This document shows positions 51,431 through 61,233 of a DNA stretch of 64,000 nucleotides, piece after piece. The stretch comes from JBDHWI01 sp964590135 (GTDB lineage: Bacteria > Chloroflexota > Anaerolineae > J036 > Brachytrichaceae), in contig CAZPVX010000002.1 of assembly GCA_964590135.1 (NCBI GenBank), forward strand, positions 123,104 to 187,103. Direction: 5' to 3'. Numbering within the stretch: position 1 is the stretch's first letter; each line of letters starts with the position of its first letter. A program made the translations under genes and the position numbers. The notes beneath the pieces were generated by a model. It did not search any database. It had not been told where the DNA came from and worked only from the letters and a program-made list of their open reading frames with translations.

Positions 51431-53122
51431 CTATTGCGTCACAGCACCGTCGCAGGCGCGACCCACAAGCTTGGCGAATTTCGCCAGCGCGCCGCTGGTG
51501 TAGTGTGGCTTTGGCGCTTTCCACTTGCTCATGCGCTTTGCAATCTCGGCTTTGGTCAATTTCACATTGATCCTGCCGCGCGCAGGGTCAGTGGCGTCAA
51601 TTTCGATGATGTCGCCATCCTTCAACGCGGCGATCGGTCCGCCGACGGCTGCCTCTGGCCCAATGTGGCCGATGACGAAGCCGGTGCTGGCGCCGGAGAA
51701 GCGGCCATCAGTCAGCAGTGCGACGTCATAGCCCATCCCCTGCCCACGAATGGCTGCCGTCACCGAAAGCATCTCCGGCATCCCCGGTGCGCCCTTCGGA
51801 CCGACGTAGCGAATGACCACCACGTCGCCGGCCTTGATACCGCGCTTGGCCACGACAGCCATGCAATCCTGCTCGGTGTCGAACACGCGCGCCGGCCCGG
51901 TATGCTTCAGCTTCGTCACGCCGGCCACCTTCACCACGCAGCCCTCCGGCGCAAGGTTGCCCTTCAGGATCACCATGCCGCCACTGCTGCGCAAAGGTTT
52001 CTTGACCGGATGCACCACATCCTGCCCCTTCAACTGTTGCGCATTCTTCACGCCCTTCAGGTTTTGCTTCAACGTCTTGCCGGTCACCGTCATCACATCA
52101 CCATGCAGCAAGCCGGCATCCAGCAACGTCTTCATCACGACCGGCACGCCGCCGATGTTGTCCAGATCCTCCATCACATACCGGCCGCCTGGCGTCATGT
52201 CAGCGATGTGCGGCGTACGGCAAGTGACGCGAGTGAAATCATCAAACGTCAGCTTGATGCCCATCTCGTGGGCGATGGCCGGCAGGTGCAACGCCACGTT
52301 CGTCGAGCCGCCCATCGCCAGCACCAGCGTGAGCGCATTTTCGAACGCTTCCATCGTCATGATGTCGCTCGGCTTGATGCCGCGCTTCATCAGGTTGATC
52401 AGCGCTTTGCCGCTCTCATAGGCGACAACCTTGCGCGCATCGGCCACCGCCGGCGGAGAGGCATTCCCCGGCAGCGCCATGCCCAGCGCCTCACTCACGC
52501 TGCTCATGGTGTTGGCAGTGAACAGGCCGCCGCACGAACCGATGCCCGGGCAGGCTGCGCACTCCAGTTCGTAGAGATCTTCGTCTGTGATCAGGCCAGC
52601 TTCGCGCTGGCCGACAGCCTCATACACCGTCTGGATCGTGACGTCCTTGCCACGAAACTTGCCCGGCTCGATGGTGCCGCCATAGACGAAGATGCTCGGC
52701 AGGTTGAGCCGCGCCATCGCCATCAGCGTGCCGGGCAGGCTCTTGTCGCAGCCGGCGAGGCCGACCAGAGCGTCGTAGCAATGCGCGCGCATCATCAGCT
52801 CGATCGAGTCTGCGATCACCTCGCGGCTGACCAACGATGACTTCATGCCCTCATGGCCCATGCCGATGCCGTCGCTCACGGCGATGCTGACAAATTCACG
52901 CGGCGTGCCGCCCAATTCGCGCAAGCCGCGCTTGGCTTCCTGCGCCAGAAAACCAAGCGACAGGTTGCACGGCGTCGCTTCGTTCCAGGTGCTGGCCACG
53001 CCGATGAGCGGCTGGCGCAAATCCTGATCGTTCAATCCCATCGCGCGCATGAATGCGCGGTGCGGCGCGCGCGCAATGCCTTCGAGTTCCTTGCTCTGCG
53101 TCTTGAGATTTTCAGTAGACAT
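51431..53122 (-). CDS. ilvD: Dihydroxy-acid dehydratase
   Basis: This 563-aa enzyme converts 2,3-dihydroxy-isovalerate/methylvalerate to 2-keto acids in valine and isoleucine synthesis, using an Fe-S cluster. The cluster-cysteine motifs are present: TPCNLSLG (near residue 50), VGLAGCDKSLPG (near 120) and GSCGGLFTANTM (near 196). The ILKGNLAPEGCV segment and the terminal GRACDGAV tail fit full length. ATG 53122 begins STENLKT, with a Shine-Dalgarno-like AAGAGAG upstream. No other ilv gene is adjacent. Confidence 0.96.
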   Translation of the reverse strand: MSTENLKTQSKELEGIARAPHRAFMRAMGLNDQDLRQPLIGVASTWNEATPCNLSLGFLAQEAKRGLRELGGTPREFVSIAVSDGIGMGHEGMKSSLVSREVIADSIELMMRAHCYDALVGLAGCDKSLPGTLMAMARLNLPSIFVYGGTIEPGKFRGKDVTIQTVYEAVGQREAGLITDEDLYELECAACPGIGSCGGLFTANTMSSVSEALGMALPGNASPPAVADARKVVAYESGKALINLMKRGIKPSDIMTMEAFENALTLVLAMGGSTNVALHLPAIAHEMGIKLTFDDFTRVTCRTPHIADMTPGGRYVMEDLDNIGGVPVVMKTLLDAGLLHGDVMTVTGKTLKQNLKGVKNAQQLKGQDVVHPVKKPLRSSGGMVILKGNLAPEGCVVKVAGVTKLKHTGPARVFDTEQDCMAVVAKRGIKAGDVVVIRYVGPKGAPGMPEMLSVTAAIRGQGMGYDVALLTDGRFSGASTGFVIGHIGPEAAVGGPIAALKDGDIIEIDATDPARGRINVKLTKAEIAKRMSKWKAPKPHYTSGALAKFAKLVGRACDGAVTQ

Positions 53123-53385
53123 TGAAATCACTCTCTTGCGTCAAAAAGACAACGGTTTGATTCTACGCCGCGCCCGCAGAATTGGGCATGGACTTTGCTC
53201 ACCTGTCTGACAGGCGAGCGCATCGCCGGCGCGCCGCAGCTATCATCCTTAACGAGACGCAGGAGCCTGCCACGCGCAATGCATCCATCGCAATGAGAAC
53301 CATGCGCCGGCTCAGCTTGCGATAAACTAGCCGCCGGCGCGGCAGGATGCAGCCTGCCGGCATACTCATCTTTCACCTATTCACC

Positions 53386-54465
53386 ATGACCACTTCCAAA
53401 ACACTTCGCGCCGGCGTGATCGGCTGCGGCGCCATCGGCCAGCGCGGCCACATTCCCGGCCTGAAGGCTGCCGGGGTTGACGTGATTGCCGTGTGCGACA
53501 GCAACCTGCCACGCGCAAAAGAGACCGCCGAGACCAACGGCATCGCCAATTACTACGGCCACTACAGCGAGTTGATCGCCAACGACGACGTCGATCTCGT
53601 CACCGTCGGTCTGCCCAACGCGCTTCACGCGAGTGTGTCGATCTCCGCGCTGCAAGCCGGCAAGCACGTGCTGTGCGAGAAGCCGATGAGCATTACCAGC
53701 GCCGACGCCGCAGCGATGATTGAGGCGTCAAAGCGGGCTGGCAAACTGCTCAGCATCAACCAGCACATGCGCTTCGACGGCACATCGCTGGCAATGCGCG
53801 ACGCGGTGGCCGGCGGCACATTCGGCCGCATCTATCTCACCGATGTGCGCATGATTCGCACCAATGGCATCCCGGGGTTTGGCAGCTGGTTCACGAACAA
53901 GGATCTGGCCGGCGCCGGCGCGCTGTTCGACATCGGCGTGCACATGCTCGACCTGGCCATGTTCATCTCCGGCTTCCCCGAAGTGCAGGCCGTGAAGGGC
54001 TACCTCAGCAGCGCGCTGGGCGAGCAGAAGCTCGGCCTCGGCGGCTGGGGCATCGACCGCGGGGCAAAGGGACGCTTCGACGTGGACGATACCGCCATGG
54101 CGTTCCTTACGCTGGCGAACGGCGGCGTCATCCGCCTGATCGTGACCTGGGCAGCGATGGGTCTGTCTGAGGAGCGCGTGATCGTGAACGGCACGCAGGG
54201 CGGCGCGGATCGCTCGCCACTGATCTACGGTAGCGAGACGCCCTTGAAGTTCTACAAAGCCGACGAGAACGGCAACATCGACGGCTATGCGCCAGACATG
54301 AGCGCCTATCAAGGCGGCGGTTGGATCAAGGCCATCGCATCCTTCGTCGACGCCGTGCGCGGCGACTCGCCGTTGCTGGTGTTGCCGGAGCAAGCATTGC
54401 TCACCACGCGCATCCTCGAAAAGATTCGCGAGAGTGCTGCAAGCGGCAAGGAAGTCGCATTCTAG
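53386..54465 (+). CDS. Gfo/Idh/MocA family oxidoreductase
   Basis: This 359-aa protein has the NAD(P) motif AGVIGCGAIGQRGHIPGL, then VAVCDSNLPRA-type strand 2, VTVGLPNALHASVSISAL and GKHVLCEKPMSITSADAAAM (catalytic EKP Lys, shown in part). The C-terminal half holds DIGVHMLDLAMF with the catalytic His/Asp region. Substrate is unknown, probably an inositol or sugar. ATG 53386 gives the family start. It is followed by a terminator and then argJ. Confidence 0.9.
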   Translation: MTTSKTLRAGVIGCGAIGQRGHIPGLKAAGVDVIAVCDSNLPRAKETAETNGIANYYGHYSELIANDDVDLVTVGLPNALHASVSISALQAGKHVLCEKPMSITSADAAAMIEASKRAGKLLSINQHMRFDGTSLAMRDAVAGGTFGRIYLTDVRMIRTNGIPGFGSWFTNKDLAGAGALFDIGVHMLDLAMFISGFPEVQAVKGYLSSALGEQKLGLGGWGIDRGAKGRFDVDDTAMAFLTLANGGVIRLIVTWAAMGLSEERVIVNGTQGGADRSPLIYGSETPLKFYKADENGNIDGYAPDMSAYQGGGWIKAIASFVDAVRGDSPLLVLPEQALLTTRILEKIRESAASGKEVAF

Positions 54466-54474
54466 AGTTTGGAG

Positions 54475-54510
54475 AATGGAGATTGCGGACGCACGCCAAT
54501 CTCCATTTTT
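54475..54510 (+). terminator. Terminator after Gfo/Idh/MocA gene
   Basis: AATGGAGATTG and CAATCTCCATT form an 11-bp stem followed by TTT, 10 bp past the stop. Confidence 0.7.
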
Positions 54511-54536
54511 CAATCTTCACTTTCCAATCTCAAGAT

Positions 54537-55727
54537 ATGAACCCCACCCTTCCAAAAGGTTTCCGCGCCGCCGGCATCGCCGCTGGCATCAAAAAGAATG
54601 GCAAGGCCGACCTCGCATTGATCAGCAGCGAGAACGAGTGCGTGGCGGCTGCGGTCTTCACGACAAACAAGATGAAGGCCGCGCCGGTGATCCATGACCA
54701 AAAGCTGATTGCCGATGGCAACAAGGTGCGCGCGGTGGTCATCAACGCCGGCTGTGCCAATGCCTGCACCGGCGAGCAGGGTTTGAAGGATTGCAAGGAG
54801 ACTGCACAGATCGTTGCGGCGCAGCTCGGTTGCGATGCGAAGGGCGTCTTCGTCATGTCCACTGGCGTAATTGGCGTCAATCTGCCGATGGAGAAGCTGC
54901 GCGAAGGCATCCCCAACGCGGCGAACGCACTGAGCGAAGAGGGGCTGTATGCCGCCGCGCATGCCATCATGACGACCGACACAGTGCCGAAGGTGGCCAG
55001 CGATGAATTGCATGTGCCGAAGCCGGACAAGGGCATTGGCAAATCGGCGCGCTTCACTGGCATTGCCAAGGGCTCCGGCATGATTCATCCCAACATGGCA
55101 ACGCTGCTGGCCGTGGTGATGACAGATGCCGTCGTGCAACCCGAAACCTTGAAGAAGGCGCTCGACGTCGCAACGCGCAAGTCATTCAACCGCATCAGCG
55201 TGGATGGCGACACCAGCACCAACGACACGCTGCTGGTCATCGCAAACGGCGCGAGCGGGCTGGAGCCAGCTGCGCTGGAGGTGGAGATTCTCCTGACGAG
55301 CGTGTGCATCGACCTGGCCAAGCAGATCGCGCGTGACGGCGAAGGCGCGACGAAGTTCATCACGATTGAAGTGACTGGCGCGAAGGATGAGCGGCAGGCT
55401 GAGAGCGTGGGCCGCACGATTGCAAAGTCGCCCCTGGTGAAGACTGCGTTCTATGGCGAGGACGCCAACTGGGGCCGCATCACCTGCGCCGCCGGCTACA
55501 GCGGCGAAGAGGTCGTGCCAGAGAAGATGTCGCTGTGGTTCGGTGGCGTGCATGTGTTTGCGAATGGCATGCCAACAAAATATTCCGAAGAGGAAGCGAC
55601 CGCCGCGATGAAGCCGCACGACGTGACGGTGAAGCTCGACCTGGGGCTGGGAACCGCCGGCGCCACGGTGTGGACATGCGACTTCTCCCACGAATACGTC
55701 ACGATCAACGGCAAATACCGAACATGA
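54537..55727 (+). CDS. argJ: Bifunctional glutamate N-acetyltransferase / amino-acid acetyltransferase
   Basis: This 396-aa protein is full-length ArgJ of the cyclic arginine pathway, which transfers the acetyl group from N-acetylornithine to glutamate. It self-cleaves before Thr189 in the conserved HPNMATLLAVVMTD, giving two chains. Other family signatures are FTTNKMKAAPVI, STGVIGVNLPM, SVDGDTSTNDT and EDANWGRI. Start ATG 54537 (MNPTLPKGFRAAG) is chosen from family alignment; the frame is open upstream inside the preceding gene. No other arg genes are near. Confidence 0.96.
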   Translation: MNPTLPKGFRAAGIAAGIKKNGKADLALISSENECVAAAVFTTNKMKAAPVIHDQKLIADGNKVRAVVINAGCANACTGEQGLKDCKETAQIVAAQLGCDAKGVFVMSTGVIGVNLPMEKLREGIPNAANALSEEGLYAAAHAIMTTDTVPKVASDELHVPKPDKGIGKSARFTGIAKGSGMIHPNMATLLAVVMTDAVVQPETLKKALDVATRKSFNRISVDGDTSTNDTLLVIANGASGLEPAALEVEILLTSVCIDLAKQIARDGEGATKFITIEVTGAKDERQAESVGRTIAKSPLVKTAFYGEDANWGRITCAAGYSGEEVVPEKMSLWFGGVHVFANGMPTKYSEEEATAAMKPHDVTVKLDLGLGTAGATVWTCDFSHEYVTINGKYRT

Positions 55728-55769
55728 TCGGACAAAGCCTCTGAGCGCAGCGCTGGCCGACAGTGCAAC

Positions 55770-56507
55770 TCACTGATCAGCCCGCCCGCCTGACATGTCG
55801 CGAATGGGCTTGAAGGTTCGGCGATGCGCAGGCGAAAGGCCAAGATCGTGCAAGCACTGCCGGTGGGTGCGCGTGCCATAGCCCTTGTGCAAGGTGAAGC
55901 GATAGCCGGTGATTTGTCCATCGAGTTCGCACATCAGCGCGTCGCGCGCTGTTTTGGCCAGGATGCTTGCCGCCGCCACCGACAGGCTGATTGAATCTGC
56001 AAAGTTGAAGGATTGTTGATGCAGTTTCACTGCCGGCAGCCTTACCGCGTCGATCAGAAGCGCATCAGCCTGCAACGCCAGCCTTTCCACTGCGCGCCCC
56101 ATCGCCAATCGTGTCGCCGGCAGGATGCCCAGCGCATCGATCTCGTCGTTGCCGGCGCTGCCCACCGCCCACGCCAGCGCCACGCGCTGCACGATCTCGC
56201 GCATGGCTTCGCGCTGTTTTGCCGAGAGCTTCTTGGAATCGTTCACGCCGGCCAGTTGCGCCGACGCTTCGAGCGTGCAGGGCAGGATGACCGCCGCCGC
56301 GACAACCGGCCCGGCCCACGCGCCACGCCCCGCCTCATCCACGCCGGCGATGCGCGCGAAGCCACGCTGTATCAGCGCCAGCTCGCGTTGGAAATGCGGC
56401 GAAGTCCCGACTGGTTTCTCGTCACGCATTTCCGCCTGAGCAAGCAACCCCGCCTGACTTGCCTGCGACTGACTTTTTGGCCGGCGCGATTTCGATGTGC
56501 AGCTCAT
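55770..56507 (-). CDS. rnhB: Ribonuclease HII
   Basis: About 245 aa, longer than the ~200-aa core because of a basic, Ser/Gln-rich N-terminal extension (about 50 residues). The RNase H fold shows DEAGRG in IAGVDEAGRGAWAGPVVAAA (catalytic Asp-Glu), NDSKKLS and DALLIDAVRLP, and a late AAASILAKTARD. It removes RNA primers and misinserted ribonucleotides from DNA. Start could be ATG 56507, ATG 56429 or TTG/ATG at 56534. It is convergent with argJ. Confidence 0.93.
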   Translation of the reverse strand: MSCTSKSRRPKSQSQASQAGLLAQAEMRDEKPVGTSPHFQRELALIQRGFARIAGVDEAGRGAWAGPVVAAAVILPCTLEASAQLAGVNDSKKLSAKQREAMREIVQRVALAWAVGSAGNDEIDALGILPATRLAMGRAVERLALQADALLIDAVRLPAVKLHQQSFNFADSISLSVAAASILAKTARDALMCELDGQITGYRFTLHKGYGTRTHRQCLHDLGLSPAHRRTFKPIRDMSGGRADQ

Positions 56508-56594
56508 AGAATGATCAGTTGACCATGTTAACAAAAATCGTCCCGCCCTTGTGGGGCTGTCCGCCTGGCAACCGCAATCCTGCTGAGCGCGTAC

Positions 56595-56616
56595 GTAGCG
56601 TGGCCTTCCACGCTAC
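56595..56616. repeat. Small GTAG...CTAC palindrome
   Basis: GTAGCGTGG, CCTT, CCACGCTAC: a 9-bp perfect stem with a 4-nt loop in the gap between rnhB and the GT2 gene. It begins and ends like the palindrome at 1729-1757, which suggests a dispersed family. Confidence 0.6.
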
Positions 56617-56714
56617 CAGCGACCCGCAATGTCTGAAGTTGATATTCAAGAGCGGTGATGGAAACCGGCGCCGAAATATGTTGACTCGCAGCAACTATCA
56701 TGCGCCCTGGCGGG

Positions 56715-57719
56715 TTATTTCAACCCCGTTCGAATCGCGTCGCTGAATGCCTGCATGCGCTCCTTGCGCAACGCCGGCTTGTGCCCAAGCGCGCGTTTGG
56801 CGGCCTCGATCAGCCACTCCCAGCGTAGCAGCGCCAACAGACCCCAGCGCGCCAATTCTGCCTGCGCCGCGCCATGATGCTTGCGCAGATAGCGCACCTT
56901 GCTGGTGTTGAAGTAGATCATGCGCCGCGTCGAGACTTGGGTGCTGCTCTTCGCCTCGTGATGGATGATGGTCGCGTGCGGCAGCCACACCACGCGCCCG
57001 CCGGCAGCCTTCAGGCGCTTGCACCAATCCACCTCTTCGGAATACATGAAGAAGCTTCGCTCGTCCAGAAGATCGATCTGCCAGATGCGGTCCCAGCGCG
57101 CCAGCATCGCCGCGCCCACCACCCAGTCCACATCGCAGGGTTGATCGATGGGCAGGTCATCGGCGTGATAGCGGCGCGACACAGACTGCGGGGCGCACGT
57201 TTGCAGCCAGGTGCTTTCGAACAGCGTGGTTGCCAAATTGGGGAAGCGCCGGCGCGACGATTGCAGCGAGCCATCGGCATAGCGCAAAAGCGGCCCGACG
57301 ATCACCACATCGCTGTGCGCGTCGGCATATTCCAGCATGGCGTCAAGCGCGCCGGCAGTCACCTGGGTGTCGGGGTTCAGCAACAAGACATAGCCGAAGG
57401 GTGAATCAGGCGCGTTATATTCCGAATCCTTGATTGCATGGAGTCCGTCATTGTTGCCGCCGGTGAAGCCGCGATTCGTCTCATTCGCGATGACATGCAC
57501 CTCCGGGAATTCGGCACACAGCATCTCCACACTGCCATCGGTCGAGGCGTTGTCAACCACAAAGACGTGCTGATCGCGCATCGCCGCCGGGTGATCTCGC
57601 AGCGATTGCAGACACGCGCGCAGCAGGTCGCGCACATTCCAGTTGACAATCAGAATGGCAAGCGGGTTCTTGCGCAACGCTGCGCCCCGCAAAAAATCCG
57701 CCTGAGGAGTTGCGCTCAT
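56715..57719 (-). CDS. Glycosyltransferase family 2 (rhamnosyltransferase-like)
   Basis: This 334-aa protein has the GT-A fold: LAILIVNWNVRDLLRACLQS, VFVVDNASTDGSVEML, NRGFTGGNNDGL and the DxD-like LLLNPDTQVTAGALD; the C-terminal part (FFMYSEEVDWCKRLKAAGG) matches WbbL-type rhamnosyltransferases. It ends in a helical tail. ATG 57719 overlaps the upstream polyprenyl synthetase stop by 4 nt. Function in cell-surface glycan assembly is inferred; sugar specificity is not certain. Confidence 0.85.
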   Translation of the reverse strand: MSATPQADFLRGAALRKNPLAILIVNWNVRDLLRACLQSLRDHPAAMRDQHVFVVDNASTDGSVEMLCAEFPEVHVIANETNRGFTGGNNDGLHAIKDSEYNAPDSPFGYVLLLNPDTQVTAGALDAMLEYADAHSDVVIVGPLLRYADGSLQSSRRRFPNLATTLFESTWLQTCAPQSVSRRYHADDLPIDQPCDVDWVVGAAMLARWDRIWQIDLLDERSFFMYSEEVDWCKRLKAAGGRVVWLPHATIIHHEAKSSTQVSTRRMIYFNTSKVRYLRKHHGAAQAELARWGLLALLRWEWLIEAAKRALGHKPALRKERMQAFSDAIRTGLK

Positions 57720-58756
57720 CTCTTTCGCTGCAAGGTGTAATCGACAAGCTCGAGCAAGGCTGCGCGGCACGGATTTTCGGGCAGGCTTGCCAGCGCATGC
57801 CTGGCATTCTGTGCGATGCCATCCGCCTCCTGCAACGCGGCCTCAATCGCATCGCTCTCGCGGATTTGCGCGATGATGCGATCATACGTCTGTGAGTCGC
57901 ATTCGCCGCGTAGCGCGCACTCCAGCCCGGCGCTGCCATGCCGCTCGATATAACTGATGACCGGCAACGTAATGAGGCCGCGCCGCAGGTCGCTGCCCAC
58001 TGGCTTGCCCACACTGGCCTGCTCGCCGGTGAAGTCCAGCACGTCATCCATCACCTGAAATGCGATGCCAAGATCGCGGCCGTAGTCATGCAGCGCAGCA
58101 AATTCCACGTCGCTCGCGTCGCAGATCACGCCGGCGGCGGTGGCGGCCAGCACGAACATCGACGCCGTTTTGCTGTAGATGCGGCGATAGTAATCGTCGC
58201 GCGTGGCGCGCAGCGCAAAATCGGTAAACTGCTGTTGCAACTCACCGGCGACGATGACGCCGAGCGTCTCGGAGAAGATGCTCATCACGCGCACGCTGTT
58301 TGTGTGCGAGGCCAGGCCGGCTGCCACCGAGAAAAGATAATCGCCAGTCAGCACGGTGGCCGCCGGCGTCCAAACTGCGTTCAAGGTGGCCGTGCCACGC
58401 CGCACCAGCGAACCGTCGATCAGATCGTCATGCACCAGCGTGGCGGTGTGCAGCATTTCCACCGCGCTCGCCAGATCGGCAGCGCGCGGGTTGTCAGGTT
58501 GTCCCAGCATGCCGGCGATCAGCAGCGTGATAACAGGGCGGATGCGCTTGCCGCCGCTGGCAACGATGTGCTGCACCGCCTCGCGCAACGCCGGCGGCTC
58601 GATGTCCGGCAATTGGCGCAACCTCGCCTCCACCGCTGCCATCTGCTGGCGCACCAACTCCTGCGCGCGCGTCATCGCATCCCCCGGCATGTGTGTTCTC
58701 TCGTTTGACATCAGCGTGTCCGCTCTCTGTGCTGAAATTGCGCTCATCTTACTCAT
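57716..58756 (-). CDS. Polyprenyl diphosphate synthase (trans-isoprenyl type)
   Basis: This 346-aa enzyme has the first Asp-rich motif in LVHDDLIDGS (DDxxD, about residue 115), the second in VMDDVLDFTG (about 240) and the GKRIRPVITLLI motif. The two residues before the first DDxxD are V and H, so no bulky aromatic blocks chain growth; a medium or long chain (heptaprenyl to decaprenyl, for quinones) is inferred. ATG 58756 overlaps the TatD stop (ATGA). Operon: TatD - synthase - GT2. Confidence 0.9.
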   Translation of the reverse strand: MSKMSAISAQRADTLMSNERTHMPGDAMTRAQELVRQQMAAVEARLRQLPDIEPPALREAVQHIVASGGKRIRPVITLLIAGMLGQPDNPRAADLASAVEMLHTATLVHDDLIDGSLVRRGTATLNAVWTPAATVLTGDYLFSVAAGLASHTNSVRVMSIFSETLGVIVAGELQQQFTDFALRATRDDYYRRIYSKTASMFVLAATAAGVICDASDVEFAALHDYGRDLGIAFQVMDDVLDFTGEQASVGKPVGSDLRRGLITLPVISYIERHGSAGLECALRGECDSQTYDRIIAQIRESDAIEAALQEADGIAQNARHALASLPENPCRAALLELVDYTLQRKR

Positions 58757-59559
58757 CCCATTCCCATCTCACAATCGTCCAGCCCAAACAACCTGCGCGC
58801 ATTTTGTGTGGTGATCCGTGCAATTTCATCAAATGTCACGCCGTGCAACTCAGCGAGTTTCTCCGCGACCAGACGAACGTGCGCTGGTTCATTGCGTTTG
58901 CCGCGATGCGCTTGCGGCGCAAGGTATGGCGCATCGGTCTCGATCAGTATTCTCTCCAGTGGCGCAGCCTTAACCATATCACGCAAGTCTTTTGCGGAAG
59001 GATAAGTGATCGGCCCGCCCAGGCCAATGCAATAGCCGAGCTCAAGTGAGGCTTGCAGATGATCGATATTGCCAAGAAATGAATGCATGACCAGCGGCAG
59101 ATCGCGCCCATGCCGGCGCAAAATCTCCAGCGTGTCGTCATACGCATCGCGACAGTGAATGATCACCGCCAACCTCAACTCACGCGCCAGGTCCAACTGC
59201 GCGATGAACGCCGCCGCCTGCCTGTCATGCGGCACAGTCTTCCAGTGGTAATCCAACCCGATTTCGCCAATGGCGACGACCAGCTTGCGCTGTGCGCTGG
59301 CGCGCGCTTCAACGATCATCCCGCGCAAGATGCGCACGGTGTCGTCACCGAAATCACCGGCGTCGTTGGGGTGAATGCCGGCGGCGGCGACGATGTCATC
59401 GTGCGCCTGTGCCAACGCAATGGCGCGCCGGCTGCTCACGAGGTCGAAGGCGGGGTTAAGCAGCAGCGACACGCCGGCGGCATGGGCGCGCTGCAATACC
59501 GCCGCGCGGTCACCATCGAACCTTTCGATATCGAGATGGCAATGCGTATCGAAGAGCAT
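58753..59559 (-). CDS. tatD: TatD family metal-dependent hydrolase
   Basis: This 268-aa protein is a TatD-type TIM-barrel hydrolase with MLFDTHCHLDIERFDGDR at its start (metal-binding HxH), GEIGLDYHWK, VIIHCRDAYDDTL, MHSFLGN and LIETDAPYLAPQ near the end. TatD proteins act as 3'-5' DNases or general deoxyribonucleases. Start ATG 59559. First gene of a tight three-gene operon with overlapping starts and stops. Confidence 0.93.
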   Translation of the reverse strand: MLFDTHCHLDIERFDGDRAAVLQRAHAAGVSLLLNPAFDLVSSRRAIALAQAHDDIVAAAGIHPNDAGDFGDDTVRILRGMIVEARASAQRKLVVAIGEIGLDYHWKTVPHDRQAAAFIAQLDLARELRLAVIIHCRDAYDDTLEILRRHGRDLPLVMHSFLGNIDHLQASLELGYCIGLGGPITYPSAKDLRDMVKAAPLERILIETDAPYLAPQAHRGKRNEPAHVRLVAEKLAELHGVTFDEIARITTQNARRLFGLDDCEMGMG

Positions 59560-59571
59560 GATCGCACTCAC

Positions 59572-59599
59572 AAAAAAGCGCGGCTCAGCACCGCGCTTT
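59572..59599 (-). terminator. Terminator after phosphohexomutase gene
   Basis: AAAGCGCGG and CCGCGCTTT pair with a 7-nt loop, and on the minus strand the stem is followed by TTTTTT. It ends 56 bp past the mutase stop and just upstream of tatD. Confidence 0.8.
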
Positions 59600-59654
59600 C
59601 ATACCAATCACTCACAAAACTGCCATAGCGTAAAAATACACCCTGGCGGGAAGT

Positions 59655-61079
59655 TCATACCTTCGCGAGCTTTTCGCCGTCGGCGAGAATCGGCTGCACC
59701 AGCGATTCCTTCGTCGTCTCGACGTAGATGCGCATGAGCGGCTCTGTGCCAGACATGCGAATGAGCATCCAGCCGCCATCTTCCAGCGCGAACTTGTAAC
59801 CGTCGGTCAGGTCTTTGCCCACGACCTTCACGCCGCCGATCGACGCCGGCATCGCGCCAGCCAATTGCGTCTTGATCGCCTCACGCTTCACCGGGTCGAT
59901 GCGCGCATCGATGCGGTCGTAGTAATGCGGACCGACTTTGCCAAACAGCCAATCGATCAACTGACTCGGCTTTTTGCCAGTCTTCACCTGCATATCAAGG
60001 AACATCAAATTGGCGAGAATGCCATCGCGCTCCGGCACATTGCCGCGGAAGGCGTAGCCGCCACTCTCCTCGCCGCCGATCATCGCATCGGTCTCGGTCA
60101 TCTTTGGCGCAACGTATTTGAAGCCGACGCCGGTCTCATACACCGGCACGTTGTAGAGCTTGCCGAGCTTCTCCAGCATGCTCGTCGTGCTGAGCGTCTT
60201 CACGATCGCGCCGCGCTCACCGCGCAGATCGAGCAGATATAGCGCGAGCAAGGCGTAGGCGCGCAACTGGTTGATGAACGCGCCATTCTCATCGCCCATG
60301 CCGCAGCGGTCAGCATCGCCGTCGGTGATGCAGCAGCAATCGGCTTTGGTCTCAACCGTCTTTTGCAGGCCGACGTTCACGTTGGGCGGAATTGGCTCGG
60401 GCCGCAGCATCTCCGGGAAGATCGGATTGCGGACATTGTGAATCTCGATGATTTCGGTCTTGTCGCCGCCAATCAAGCGCGGCAGCCAGCCAGCGCCATT
60501 GCCCCACATCGCATCCATCAGCACGCGCAGGCCGGCGCTCTTCAACGGAGCAAGGTCGATCAGCCTGTGCAGGTTTGCAATGTAATTGGTCGATGCATCA
60601 AACTTCTCGATCATGCCGCCGCTCACGGCTTTGTCATAGTCCAGCCGCTTGGCCTCTTTCTCGCTGTCGGGAATGGCTGCTTCGATCTGCTTTAACCCCT
60701 CGGGGTCGATTGCGCCGCCGGTATTGCCGCGCACCTTGAAGCCATTGTCCTGAGGCGGGTTGTGGCTGGCGGTGATGTTGATTGCGCCGAGCGCCTGCTT
60801 GTCTGGCACCGCAAAGGCGATCACCGGTGTCGGCGTCGCGCCATCCGTCAGCCACACCTTGATGCCGTGGCCGGCCAGCACTTCGGCTGCCACAGCCGCA
60901 AAGTCTTCGGACTGAAAGCGCTTGTCGTGGCCGATCACCGCTGATTTGACCTGCCCGGATTGGGCGGTGGTGAGGATGTAGCGCGCATAGCCTTCGGCGC
61001 AGCGCCGCACATTCGCGAACGTGTAGTCATCGGCAATGCGCCCGCGCCAGCCATCGGTGCCAAACTTGATGTCATTCAT
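59655..61079 (-). CDS. Phosphoglucomutase/phosphomannomutase family protein
   Basis: This 474-aa alpha-D-phosphohexomutase has the start FGTDGWRGRIADDYT, the phosphoserine loop NITASHNPPQDNG (about residue 104), the metal loop CCITDGDADRCGMG, the sugar-specificity loop GGEESGG and the phosphate-binding RMSGTEPLMR. Members interconvert hexose 6- and 1-phosphates. Near GDP-mannose genes, mannose or glucose phosphate is likely. The mutase gene is preceded by a typical Shine-Dalgarno-like TGAGGA. Confidence 0.92.
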   Translation of the reverse strand: MNDIKFGTDGWRGRIADDYTFANVRRCAEGYARYILTTAQSGQVKSAVIGHDKRFQSEDFAAVAAEVLAGHGIKVWLTDGATPTPVIAFAVPDKQALGAINITASHNPPQDNGFKVRGNTGGAIDPEGLKQIEAAIPDSEKEAKRLDYDKAVSGGMIEKFDASTNYIANLHRLIDLAPLKSAGLRVLMDAMWGNGAGWLPRLIGGDKTEIIEIHNVRNPIFPEMLRPEPIPPNVNVGLQKTVETKADCCCITDGDADRCGMGDENGAFINQLRAYALLALYLLDLRGERGAIVKTLSTTSMLEKLGKLYNVPVYETGVGFKYVAPKMTETDAMIGGEESGGYAFRGNVPERDGILANLMFLDMQVKTGKKPSQLIDWLFGKVGPHYYDRIDARIDPVKREAIKTQLAGAMPASIGGVKVVGKDLTDGYKFALEDGGWMLIRMSGTEPLMRIYVETTKESLVQPILADGEKLAKV

Positions 61080-61233
61080 GGTTGTCCTCAGTTACTGCGA
61101 ATTGAATACAAGTCATCAGAATCGAACGCGAAGAAACACGGGCTGGACCTTCGTCCCTCTTGTTGCTTCGCGCTGAAAACCACAGGTCTGTCGATGGTGC
61201 AGATTGTAGTGGCTGCCGGCGCAACGCGACGCG